64,000 bases of DNA from Brugia malayi (lineage: Eukaryota > Nematoda > Chromadorea > Rhabditida > Onchocercidae). The stretch is from assembly GCF_000002995.4 (NCBI RefSeq), contig NW_025062477.1:5490649-5554648 (forward strand), in the 5' to 3' direction. Position 1 is the first letter of the stretch. Each line of letters starts with the position of its first letter. This document shows positions 12,668 to 24,774 of the stretch, one piece after another. The position numbers and the translations under genes are program-made. Below the pieces are notes generated by a model. It was not told the origin of the DNA and ran no database searches. It saw only the letters and a program-made list of their open reading frames with translations.

Positions 12668-15600
12668 TCATACCAGCGTTGACAAATTACCATTTACATA
12701 GCTTTCTTGGACTTCCTTATCATCGTTGGAGCACCACACATAAATACAATGTATGAGGCCTGCAGTACAAAGCGCAGTTGACGCAATACCAAATGCTGCG
12801 CCAACACCTCGTGATATGGTACCAACTCGTCCTGGTAATAGCATCCATTGTAACATGCTACCTGAAAATGAAACAAAAAAAAAATCAATAATACATACCT
12901 GTTTGAAAATGATAAAAAAAAATATTAAAATATGCATTATTCATCATATTTAGTCATTACAATTCCTTTCTTTTGTTTATATTTAAATTTATATTATTAA
13001 TGAAATTAAGGTTCTATTAACAGTTACTTACCTACTATGAAGAAAAGTACGGCAAAAAACCAAGCTGTATAAATAATACAACGTAGAAAACGTCCACCAC
13101 TTAAAAATGATAGTACTCTGAAAAATCGACCAAAAAAAAGTTGTAAATTCGATTGACAAATTTAAGATAAAGTGTTTAACTGTAAGTTGAAATAATGAAA
13201 TGATAAAAGCAAAAATACATCAATTGCTAATTGTTTTAATCAAATTTGTGAAATTGAAAAAGTCTAATAGTAATAACTAAAATTGATAAAACATATTTAG
13301 TTTTACTTTGATTGTACGATTTAGATAAATCATAAGAGTTCTTTTTATTGCTAATTTTGCTATTGCATTTATTTATTTCTTTGTGTTACTGCAATTATTT
13401 CCGCTAGTAAAAGATCAGATATGGACAGATTAGATCTTTCCAAGTTTCTCATATTTCATTCTCAATAAAGGATTACTTCAGGTTGTAAAGTCTGTTAATA
13501 CAATTCTCAGATTACTCTTTCAAGTAACTATGATATGTTATTAATAACTTATGTTGCATCTGAAATTACCAAATTGCAACTATTTGTTAAGGCAATTTAC
13601 AGTCTCGGTTATTGAATTAATGACCGAAAAATTGAAATAAATGATGCGGAAAATCTTGCGATATCTGTCCTGAGCATATTACTCAATGTTATTCTATATT
13701 ACCTGGTAAAATCATTGAGGAAGAAAAATTGAAAACATTAAATAATAAGATTTAAATTTGGAAAATTACAAAGACATAAATTGAATAATTAGGAAGATAA
13801 ATTAAAAATTTCAACATTGAAAATATTTATTTTCTCAAAATTTATGCAATAGATAAAAAGAAATGAATGAGAAAATCATTAAAGAATAAATAATATAAGC
13901 AAAGTATTAAATAATTAATGAATAAGTAAGTAATTGATTAAGAAATTATTTAAATAAGGATAAATAGTATTGAAAGTTTTCTTACATAATAGGAAAAGAA
14001 AACTAGCAGCACGAATAATACTGGATTTTCCACGAAATTCCAATATAGAATTGGATATTGTCATAAAATTTTAGTTAATAACATTAATTGTTACATTTAA
14101 AGAAACAGAATTAAGCTAACCTTTTAATAGATGTCGGATTTGTTTTCAACATTTTGAGAGCAAAAAAAAGTTGCAAAGTTGATAGAAGGAAAGTTGAAAT
14201 AGACGTAGTCACAGCGATCAAAGATAGCGAACTAGCTATTTCATACATCATATTGCGCACCATCAATGAACCGTCAGTGGCCAAGTCGGATGATTCCGCT
14301 GTAGTTGTTCTCCATTGAATAGAAAGTAAACTCAAGAGTGACGTGAATGCAAAAAGGATTGATACAATGGACATTAGCGCTAGTACCAACAACGAAAATT
14401 TGACCTAATAAAAAGAAATAAAAGCACTTTTGAATATCACTTAAAAGAAGTTTTTATGAAATTTTAAGTGAATTGAAGTTTTTTAGGTATAAATTTAACT
14501 CGAATGCTATATTTTGAACAAATTTTTTATGATACTTATAACAAAACTACACAACGAATTATTCTAGACCATAACAAAACTACATAACGAATTATTCTTG
14601 ACCTATATTTAAGAATTGGCATTCAAATTTAAAAAAAAAAAAAAAAAAAAATTTAACAAACCTTAAAGTCATTTGGGTAACTTTGAAATTTTTATGTTTC
14701 CTTTTCTGTTTCTTTTTCCTTTTTTTCAAAAATTTTTTTAACTTAAACTTTGCTTATTTAAAAATGAAATTAACTAGCATGATTTATCATAGAAGTGCAG
14801 AAAATCATACCCTGGCGACATTTATTCGAATTTGAGTTTGTTGTTTATGAAAATTCGTATCAGCTTCTAACGGTGGTTTGCGTTGCATTGAATGTATCCG
14901 ACGACTACAAGGTGATGGTGCAACCTGAAATTAACTTGTTTGTTAGAATCACAAGTGAAAACTTAAAAATTAAAAAAAAAAATCTTTTCAACATGATCAT
15001 TTAATAGAAAAAGTGAATAATAGGAGCTTACTAATCCAGTTGTCCATCTATCCATTTGAATAACTTTACATTAAAAAAAAAGTTTTTTCTCGACACATTA
15101 TGAAAATAAAATAATCAAAGATGAATAAAAAATTATTTGTTGGAAGATCAAACATAAGAAAGATGACAGAAATTAAGTAGGCATATGAAAATAGATGAAG
15201 GGATAAAGCGTCAATGAAGAGGAAAAAATGTCACCGATATTTACACATGACAAGTTCACACAATCGTTACATGTGTCATTCTGTCCCTCCCCTCGAATCC
15301 TAAATCACTTCACTTGCTCGTAGTTCAGATGTCTCGATCCGATAATGTAATACTTTATCGTTCTACCTACATTCTATGTATCAAACAGCTAAGATAATAT
15401 CACTTATCGTCATGTCTATTAATATTATCGATATTTATCATTAAAATAATCTATGCTTTACCAATTATTGCTTCTATAATTAATTAAATTAACCTTATCT
15501 ACGCAATTATAAAAGATACTAGTTTTGCTTTGTTTTTATAACTTATTTGTTGCATATTTGTTATATCTCTGTATGTTTATTATGTTTAAAAAGTTCATCT

Positions 15601-16210
15601 GTTTATTGCATGCAAACATACTTTTAAAAACAAATTGTTTTTCTTTCATTCTGAAATATATCTTTATTCGACTCTTATACTGCACTGGCATAATGTGTGC
15701 ACATTACTGTAACAACATATGTACTACTGTAATGGCGTACTGTATCCATCGCCAGTATTTACATGCACTACTGTAGTGGTACATTACGCGTATTACTCTA
15801 CTGGCATTTACAATCGTTTTATTGGTGTGAATATTAAGTAGTAAAATGAATCATTAACACATGAGAGGAAATAACAGAAAGTATTTGTGCTATTGTAACA
15901 AATCAATAAGGTCAGTTTTAAATTTGAATTCTCTTTTTAATACCTTATAGAATTTAACTTTTTGATCGAAAAAGATGTGAAAATAAACAAAGAATTAAGC
16001 AAATAAGGCTAAGATATATTATTAGTATAAATTTAATATGTGAATATGTGAATTTCGATTAAAAATAAGAATATATCAATAAGTGAGTACAATAGTACTT
16101 ACCGAATTACCATTATTAAGATGGTTAAAATCGGAGAGATAGCTGGAACGAGATGGCGGTAGTAGTGGTGTACGATAAGGAGCAGGTGGAATAGTCGGTA
16201 AAGCACACAT
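12668..16210 (-). CDS. Unrecognised four-pass membrane protein
   Basis: Exons on the minus strand: 16103-16210, 14811-14924, 14121-14404, 13032-13117, 12668-12861, giving 261 residues with consistent phases. Residues 1-74 form a cytosolic-looking N-terminus rich in Pro, Ser and Arg. Four hydrophobic segments follow at about 76-103, 126-160, 182-202 and 217-240. The loop between the first two is polar (RTTTAESSDLATDGS), and the C-terminal tail after the last helix is short and acidic. The tetraspan layout is clear, but no Cys-Cys-Gly loop of true tetraspanins or claudin signature is present, and I cannot name the family. The start codon chosen is the first in frame and has no strong acceptor next to it, so an upstream exon is possible. 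Confidence 0.75.
14538..14603. repeat. Two-copy tandem repeat, 33-bp unit
   Basis: Copies at 14538-14570 and 14571-14603 contain ATAACAAAACTAC and CGAATTATTCT and differ at two positions. They lie in intron 2 of the four-pass membrane protein gene. Confidence 0.9.
15655..15815. repeat. Degenerate repeat of a TACTGTARTGG-like motif
   Basis: Within intron 1 of the four-pass protein gene, short variants of ACTGTAATGG, ACTGTAGTGG and CTACTGGCAT recur at irregular 20-35-bp spacing, in a stretch less AT-rich than its flanks. It looks like a decayed minisatellite. Confidence 0.4.
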
Positions 16211-17646
16211 ATCCTTTTATACCATTAATTCATTTCTAATAAATATGTAGAGATCTCAAAAATATCGTATAAATCAAAATATAAGAAATAATTGATTAAA
16301 GAACTAAAATTTCAAATATTACGTCAACAAATGAAATCTGATTTGAATTTCATCTTATCATCATATGTCGTTATGAGCATTGTGTATAATAACATTTCAA
16401 TCATTAATAGACAAATCAGTTAAAAGTTAGCAAAAAGTGTCAATTCAATCGAAGTTAATATCTGCAATAATCGATCCAATAATATTTACAGTATTTATCA
16501 GTTAATAATAACGGTTACCAAAAATCATAAATCACAATCATGATAATTACTGATCAAAAAGCAAAAGGAGTTGTAAAAATAGAATGAATAAAAATAATTT
16601 ATTGGAAAAATAGAATTTCAGTTTCATTAAAAGTATTTCTGTTGTTAAGATGAATTTTTATAATAAGAAATTCAACGATAGTATTAGGAATAATCAGAAT
16701 CACCTTTTGATATCAGTAAATCGCATCAAAATGTGAACTTTTGAAGCTATCATAATAAACTTCTATGATAACTTTAAAATAATCTAATCAGTGTTCAATT
16801 TATTCCCTATGTAATATTCGAATTATTTAACCATTGTGGTGATAATTTCATAACTGATCTGAATCTTGGTAATCATTAAAACAATGATACCATCAGATGA
16901 TTACTTCGATTATTTGAATAATCGATTTTGTGGGTGATAAATTATTAGTAATATTGCCAGTAAATGATTAATTAATTAGTTGATTGCTATGGTCACATCA
17001 CTAAACATGTAAATCTATAAATCAAAATCGCTGGAAATGGAATCATCAAAATTCAATTTACACCAATACATTTTCTATTCTTTTATTCTAATAACAAATG
17101 AGAATCTCATCGTTTTTCTCCTCTTACATTCAATCAAATATTATTCCAATGTCATTCAATTGATGAATTGCCTAACCAAATGGTAATTTTTAAGTAGATC
17201 ATCGATAAAATGTCAAAATATCATAAAGCGAAATGAAATTTTATAAATTTCAATGCAGAAAATTATTTCCATAAATTATCACCTGAATTCTGATTTCAAA
17301 TTATAAAACTGTTTTTTTTTTTTTTTTAAATTTGACATCAAAATTTCGGAATTATAAGCCTCGAATTTTAAACATTTGGAAAAGAAGTTTTTTTTAGGTG
17401 CAAATTTGGCATAATATAGCAGAATTTTTAAACAAAAAAAAAAAAAAAAAATCTTTTTCTTACAGAAGTAAAATATGTATTTACGTAGACGGAAGATAAA
17501 GAAAATTTAATTCGTTTTTTTTTTTTTTTTTCAATTTAATAGCAAAATTGAAATAATATCAAAGTGAAAAGGAAATAGAAAAAAAGTAATATACAATGAG
17601 GAAAATTTATTTGTAAGAATTTATAATGTATCGATTGAATGTATAA

Positions 17647-17706
17647 TTTCAAATGAAATTATTCGCCAAATTATTGTTTTCAAATGAAATTATTCGCCAA
17701 ATTATT
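17647..17706. repeat. Two-copy tandem repeat, 31-bp unit
   Basis: Copies beginning at 17647 and 17678 contain TTTCAAATGAAATTATTCGC and are nearly identical. Confidence 0.85.
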
Positions 17707-19953
17707 ATTGAAAGTAAAGTGATGTAGAAGAAGAAATAAGAAAATATGCAAAACAGAAATTTAAATTGTACTGGGACCAGTTGTTACTTAGTAATAAATA
17801 AAAACAAATTAAAACAATAACACGCAGAAGAACAAAATTATATTATTAAAAATAAAAACCATTGTATTAAATGAAAATTAATATTAAAACCGTTAATCGA
17901 CAGAAAGATATTTTGAAAGTAAATGACAAATACATACAAATGATAGATGTAGAAGTTGAAATTAGAATGAAATAGAATTTAAAAAGTTCATTTCATTTAT
18001 CCAATTTAAAAAGTTTATTTTCAATTTTGATATTTATTTATCCAATTTAAAAAATTTATTCTCAGGACTTAATTTTGGTTCAGTTGAAGAAATTATAACT
18101 ATTTGATTATACTTTGTAATTAATATAGCACAGTTGTAAAAATGTAAAGAATCGTTATAATTATAATGGAATAATGATTATAACTTTTTAATAAATAAAT
18201 ATTTTTTAATAAATGTTGTTCAGTTATGGAACTAAAAAGTGTTAAAATAAATAAAAATTAGTGTGAAAGATTGTGAAAAGCTATTTACTCTTAAGATTTG
18301 AGCTTAAGAAGGAATCATCTTAAGCTCATCTGTAAGTCATCAGTGATAGTTGCAAATGATAAGAATGAAATGAATGATTGAGATGAAGGATTTCGGCCTA
18401 TCATAGTAATCTCAGTATTATTTGTCGGTAACATTTCTTTGATTTTTTTTTCTTTCTGAAATGTGAAGAAAAAAAGAAAAAGAAAAAAAGTATATGGTCC
18501 AAAAAAAAAAAAAAAAAAAAAAGGAAAGTTTATACTATTTAAAAGCTTATTTTAACAATAGAATCTCAAAAAAAATTATGTACATATATAACATATGTAT
18601 GTATGCATAGAATAACCTAAAATCTTTATAAAATGCAAAAGCAAAACAAAGTAAAAAAAAATCGATCAATAAGTGATTGATTACCATTTATGTAAAATAG
18701 AGAGATCAGTAAATGCAGATGGCAATTACAATATTACGCTTTCCATTTGCCATATCTTCTTTTTCAAATTAATAAATGAATAAATTAAATTATTGCTTGT
18801 TGGTAAGTAATATTATTGGTATTTTACTACTGGTAATTTAAAATAAAAGATGTCATTTTGATTGAAATACTGCAAATTACAAAGAATTAGGTAATTAAGA
18901 AGATTAATATAAATAAAATTTGTAATTATTCATTTAAAATTTTAAATTACCAATAATAAAATAGAATTCATTCCTTCTCTTTTTTTTTTCTGAAATGTTA
19001 TTTGCTGGAGAATACATTTTGTTAAATTAGAAATTGAAATTTGACGAATTAATAAAATTGAAACTTCAATGAATAAATGGAATGCATCTGAAATGTTAAG
19101 CGAGGAGCATATAATATGAGAAAGGGATAGGATTTCAGCAATGAGTTCTGATCATTGCAATAATATTTCAATTTCTTCGTCTTTCTTGTTTATCAAATAA
19201 AATAGCAAAAGTTAATATTTGCTAAAGAATATATAAATGTTGAAATCATAAATTAAATTTCGAAAGAACTAAAAATAAATAATAAATTCAATTTCTGCAT
19301 AAAAATACGAATGATTTCCAGCCTGAAATGATATGGTAGCATTTTGCACTTAATTATATATTCCTCATCCATAATTATTTTATCACAAAAAATTAAATCA
19401 CTTTTGGGTAAGCCTCCAAATTTGTTCTCTGTTCAATTATAAATATGGAATTTATTTGAAAGCTCAAAAATGGCAAATTTTAATAATTTTCTCGATATAC
19501 TACCAAAATATTCCTATTTTATCGAAAAAAATCTCCGTATAGAAATAACTTCTTTGCATATATGTTTGTTTGGAAAAAAAAAAAAAGAAGTTTAAAATTT
19601 GCTTAATACTTAAAATTTTACAAGTAAAGTTTATTTGTTTTATAAATTAAAATTCAAAATCTAATTTATGCTAAAAAATTTTACAAGTTACTGATAGGAT
19701 GATATAACTGAAGAAAATGTTGAACATAAAGGTTAAGATAGAGTAAAGGAAAGGTTAAAGGTTACAAGTAAAGTTTAGAATAAGAGTTATGATTAAAGGT
19801 TAAAGGTAAAAATAAGAATAAAAGTATCAAAACAAGCAAAGGTGAAAGGGAAATGAATAGAAGGGACAACCATCTCTCATATTTGTCTCTCTCTTGTGCT
19901 TGTTGTTTGGTCAACGAAACAACAAAATAGTTTATGCGGGATGAATGTTTCTA

Positions 19954-20025
19954 CTTTCCTCCCTCTTTCCCTCCTTTTTCTCTCTTTCTTTTCCCCTTTC
20001 CCTTTCTCTCCCCCCTCTCTCTCTT
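19954..20025. repeat. Polypyrimidine tract
   Basis: About 70 bases are almost purely C and T on the plus strand, with several C runs. This homopurine/homopyrimidine DNA is unusual for the AT-rich surroundings. Confidence 0.8.
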
Positions 20026-20639
20026 ATACAATTGAAAAAGAGGAAAGGAAATTTGTGGGATGAATGCATTGAATGGGTATAGAAAAAGCATAAGGAAGCA
20101 AAAAGGAAAGAGAAAAAAACAAATAGATGAGAAGAATTGGATATATTCATCTAATTATTTAAATTCAATTAATAATTCAAATTCATTCATTAACTGATTA
20201 ATTAAAACATTTTAAATTTATGCAGAAATCAATACTTAATTGCTATAAAAATTATAAATTAATAATTTAAATATTTGAATCTAATCGGAAAAAAAAAAAG
20301 GAATGCAATTTATTTCTGCAATTTTTATTAAAGATTCATTTTTATATACCATTCGTCATACTTTTTTTATCGTTCAATTATTAATTAACTGATTACTTAA
20401 CAATTATTCCTTTCCAATATTGAGAAATCTTTCCGGAAATTCTATGTTATTTTTCAATAACCCGGAAATGATTTTTTATGAATGTCTTAGAGGATGGTAA
20501 TTAATGTACTTTGTTAGTTCCTTCAATAGTGTATGTAAGTAATTTAATTATAAAATATTATAGCGATGAATAAAGAATTAATTCATTCCCTCAAATTAAG
20601 TGATGCTAAATTCGCTTGGGACATAAGTAATTTCGTAGC

Positions 20640-20880
20640 GTCCAGTGTTGTTATCATTAATGCTATCGTTATCATCGACGTCGACATTGTTATCGTTATT
20701 GTGTTATTAATATTATTGATAAGTAGTATTATTAGTGTGTAATATTACTTAGCAATCAGTTCAATTATTATTATTACTAGTAGTAGTTATGATACTATTA
20801 TTATTGTTATTATTTTTATCATTGTTGGTATTATTATTATCATTATTATTGTTATTTAAAGAAATATATTAATATTATCA
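20640..20880. repeat. Imperfect ATT/GTT trinucleotide microsatellite
   Basis: There are many interrupted ATT, TTA, GTT and TAG triplets in succession, in the 5' flank of the dynein LIC gene. Confidence 0.75.
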
Positions 20881-21110
20881 ATATTATTACCAATTTGTTT
20901 TATTTTTAATGTTTGTAAAAGATTAAATTGTAATGATTGAAAGGGTTGTATTATGTATATGAACAATATCGTATCTTTCATATATTCTAGTTCATTCGTC
21001 TGGCTATTTCTTATCGGAAATGTTCGAAATTCTATTTGGAGTTAAGAAAAAAAAAAAATGTAAGCACACTTAATGCCTTGGTTACAGGTTTGTCTGCTCA
21101 ATCGTTCGGA

Positions 21111-24067
21111 ATGCCTCCAACTGGTTCATTAAATTTGTCGCTTCAGGTGGCGGGTAATGCGACTGTAAATACAAGTGGAAATGATGATGAAAGGATTTGG
21201 TTAGTCCTTGTTTTTGTTTTATGAAGATTGATATTTTTCGGCGAGTAATGTTGAGAAGGAGAGCAGGAGATGAAGGGGAAAGGAGAGAAGCATTAAGTTT
21301 AATATCTATCATATAGTTGAGGGGCGAGTTTTTCTTGTTGGAAGTTGCTAGCTGGTACACATTAAAAAAGTAAGTATGCCTGAAATTGTAAAGAAATTAG
21401 CAGATTTGTTGGGATTTCCAAACTGAAATTGATTGCAGGACTCAAATATTATCTGAGGTAAGCGCTAATGGTATGAGCAACAGTGCACCAGGAACAATTC
21501 TCTTCCTAGGTAACGCTACAAAGAATTGTATAACCTGTCAAATTTAAAGAGTCAAATTGCTTGTTTTTCCAATAAGAAATCCTTGTAATTCTTGTCACTT
21601 TTATTTTAATAAATTAAGCCTTATTTTCATAGTAACTCAGTAAGCATTTATCGCAGTTGCAGGAATTATCATCAAGAAAATTTAAGAAAAATAAAGAAGC
21701 ATGAAGTGAAACTTCAGCTGGAAAATATGGAATGTTGTTGTAGATGACTGGATAATATATTCCAGCGGTATTTATCAACAAAATGGAGAAGCCTGTTTAT
21801 CAAGTAATTATCTTTTGTTACTTTGCAGGAAATAGGCAGAGTGGCAAAAGTTGGTTATTGAATAGACTTGAGAAACGAGAAACATCTGGTCGTGGTTCTG
21901 CTCTAGAATACCATTTCTTAAATGTACACACGGATTATAGGGATGTAAGCTATGCGTATCAGTTGGCTTCAGCAGGTACATATATCAAATTTAATTCAAC
22001 CATTTTATTTGATCGAAATCTCTAATTAGATCTGCTAAGACTATTGACTGTAAGTAGAAATGACTTTAGGCAATTATAAATGTTTGAAATATATTCAAGA
22101 AAACGCTTGTGATAGCTAAGTTCCAAAAAAGGTAGAATCGTAGAAATTATTGCGGAAAGCTTCAAGTAAGTTTTCTATGCAAGGTTTTTCGTATCTATGT
22201 TAATAATATCGAAACTTGTATGTTTCAACTATTTAAACATTACAGTTTTAGGTGCCGGCGTTGCACCTGGTGAAAGCGTAACACTTCCAGTATGGGTTTT
22301 GGATGGTGATGTAGCGTTTGCACCTTTGGTAAAATTTGCTTTAACCGCACCATTAAGCAAAAGCATTGTGATATTATGTGCGTCGATGCAAGAACCTGGG
22401 GCAGTATTGCCATCACTGAATAAATGGGTAAAAGTGATAAGTGATCAGATCGAAAATATATTTGATAAAGCTACCGTTATAGATGCTCGTAAATCGCGTG
22501 AGTTGTTTTATAAAATTTGATTTTTATATAACTCTAAAAACCTTTTATAACTCTTTTATACCTATACACTTAAATTAATTCTGTCTAATACTATGTACAA
22601 CTTTAAATTCTTAGAGATGGAAGAAGGCCGAAATACACTTATTTCATCGGTCGGATTTTTTTCAGAAGAGTTATTTTGGCAGGAGTATGTTGAACCATTG
22701 GATAGCTCGATGCAAAGCGATAAAATACCATCCATGGAAACAGAACATGTACGTTCGCATTTTGTGGTATTATTCGTAAAATTCTTTCATTCAAATACTT
22801 AATTCAGTAGTTGGATGATCTCTTACACTGTACTTTCCTGCTTTGCTTAACTATCTTTTATCTGCTTAAAAAGAAAATGATTCAATACATTTATTTCAGG
22901 TATTGTTACCGTTGGAACAAAATATCTTAACTCGAAATACAGGTGCTGCATTAGTAGTTGTGCTAACGAAGAGTGATTTAGCACATAATGAAATGTCTGA
23001 TGAACAGCTCGATCGCTTACAGTATCATGTTCGCAAATTTTGCATGGCACATGGAGCTGCTTTGGTAGGACATTGTATATTTTTTTTATCATTAGTGTTT
23101 CTTTTACGTTGTATACAAAAGTTTTTCTTTTTTCATTCAATTATGTGGCTTATATGAAAAACATGTTTCAGGTTTACACATCAGCGAAAGAAGAAAAAAA
23201 TACAGCTTTGCTATACAAATATGTTGTTCATCGAGTGTGTGGTATGCCATTCACAACACCTGCTCAAGTTGTTGACAAGGATTCAGTATTTGTGCCGGCA
23301 GGTTGGGATAATGAGAAAAAACTGGATATAATTAAAGAAGCGATTCCAGATGTGGACCATCCATTAGCGGTTAATTTCTACTGATATTATATTAGCAAAG
23401 CAAATAATGAAGCATAAAATGCACACACATTTGGTAGTTTGGAATTAAACTAAATGAAATTTATGTGTTATCCGTAATGAGATCTATTGCCGATTGAAAT
23501 TGATGGCAAATCTTATGTCCATATTTCAGTTCATTTTCAAATCGTTTTAAAAAAAAGATTTAGAAAATAAAAAAGTTGATCTTTTTTTTATCTATTATAG
23601 ATGGTGCGTGAAAGACAATCAATGCGGGACCAAATAATGGAGGCAGAAGAAGAGCAAGCATTCTTACACAAACTTGCAAGTGTTGAAATAGCGTCACCGA
23701 AACGAACTGCACCGCCGCCGAAGCAGACAAGTGAAGGAGCAGATGGCAATTCTCCGCTAGTTTCTTTTTTCAACAATCTTCTTAGAACCAAAGAGGGTCA
23801 GGTCAGTTTTTTTTTTTCTCTTTGATTAATGCAAGTTTCTTTTGACTGAATTATTTTCTTTCTCATATTATTAAGGTTAATCATAAAGAAGCTGCAATGC
23901 TTTTGCAGGCTGCGCAGACGAATCGTGCAACGATTGATCCGCAAGCACAATTACAAAGAATGCTAGAACAGGTAAACAATTCGGCAACGTCATCAGCAGC
24001 AAAATCAAATGGAGAACAAACATCAGTGACTCCAGAACTACATTCAAGTCAACAACAGTCATCATAA
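21111..24067 (+). CDS. dli-1: Cytoplasmic dynein 1 light intermediate chain
   Basis: This subunit sits on the dynein heavy-chain tail and links the motor to cargo adaptors. Exons: 21111-21199, 21439-21509, 21829-21975, 22246-22497, 22615-22748, 22900-23064, 23172-23369, 23601-23801, 23876-24067, giving 482 residues. Exon 2 carries ILSEVSANG, matching the conserved start of the domain. A P-loop (GNRQSGKS, residues 54-61) opens the RAS-like fold; [16 protein letters not shown] and [11 protein letters not shown] follow in family order. Residues about 403-419 ([16 protein letters not shown]) match the C-terminal effector helix that binds BICD, Hook and Spindly-type adaptors. The start at 21111 follows an acceptor-like GGTTACAG, but an upstream in-frame start at 21036 cannot be excluded. 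Exon 4 has two in-phase acceptors 6 nt apart (22246 or 22252). Confidence 0.94.
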
Positions 24068-24774
24068 TTTTGATTTAAAGCTCCGAGAAGTATTAAATTA
24101 CAAATTTTACTGCTATAGCTTGTTGGTTGTTCGAAATGATTTCGCTTCGAAATTATCATTGCTGCCGCAAAAATCTTAAAATATCAGTGGTGATTTTGGT
24201 GAGCTATGGGATATTACAATGGTACATTGTTCTTATGCGTATATCATCTGTATTTCGTCTTTTCTTTATTATTTTACCTAAGCCATATTTATTTGTCCGA
24301 TTATTGCTGCTAACCGCGATGTTAATAGAAGGACAAGGGTTTCACCGAAAAATTATAAACGATGGAATATACCTCCTCACGTTGTATATGAGTCTTTGTC
24401 AGTGTAAATCACGGTTTTCTTATCATATCAACTCTTCGTTTTAATGCGAAAAAATTTCTGTTGAATTAGAATGACATCCCAAACTGAACTTAATCCATGT
24501 AACTGAAAAATTATTAAATTCCAGAAAATCCAAAGAACTAGGGATCGGTGAAAGGCTTTCCTTCCTCATTCCGGATGAAGTTCCGGTTAAGTTCTTCCTC
24601 TCTGCTGTATATTTTAATAATAATCGCTTGCTTTGCAGTAATTCACCCATGAGCATATTTGAAAGAAAATAGTGAATCTGAATAACAATAATGTGTAGCA
24701 GGCAGTCATAGTTCACAGAAAATATAAAGATACTTGTTAAAAGACTGCATTGGGTGTCTGATCTTATTAAATTT
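24068..24774. other. Intergenic between convergent genes
   Basis: The 3' ends of the dynein LIC gene (plus) and the Tudor gene (minus) face each other here. Open frames exist on both strands but lack domains, and one uses a GTG start. Most of this stretch is probably 3' UTR. Confidence 0.5.

Larger units (their letters stand above)
16211..21110. other. Long gene-free AT-rich region
   Basis: This 4.9-kb region lies between the divergently arranged four-pass protein and dynein LIC genes. It contains A/T homopolymers, a two-copy repeat at 17647-17706, a pyrimidine tract near 19954-20025 and an imperfect ATT-type microsatellite at about 20640-20880. The open frames seen are low-complexity. It may hold promoters or noncoding RNA, but none could be supported. 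Confidence 0.45.

Noticed and set aside
24127..24444. 105-codon plus-strand frame after the dynein LIC stop
   Set aside because: It lies in the expected 3' UTR, has biased hydrophobic content, no partner exon and no family resemblance.
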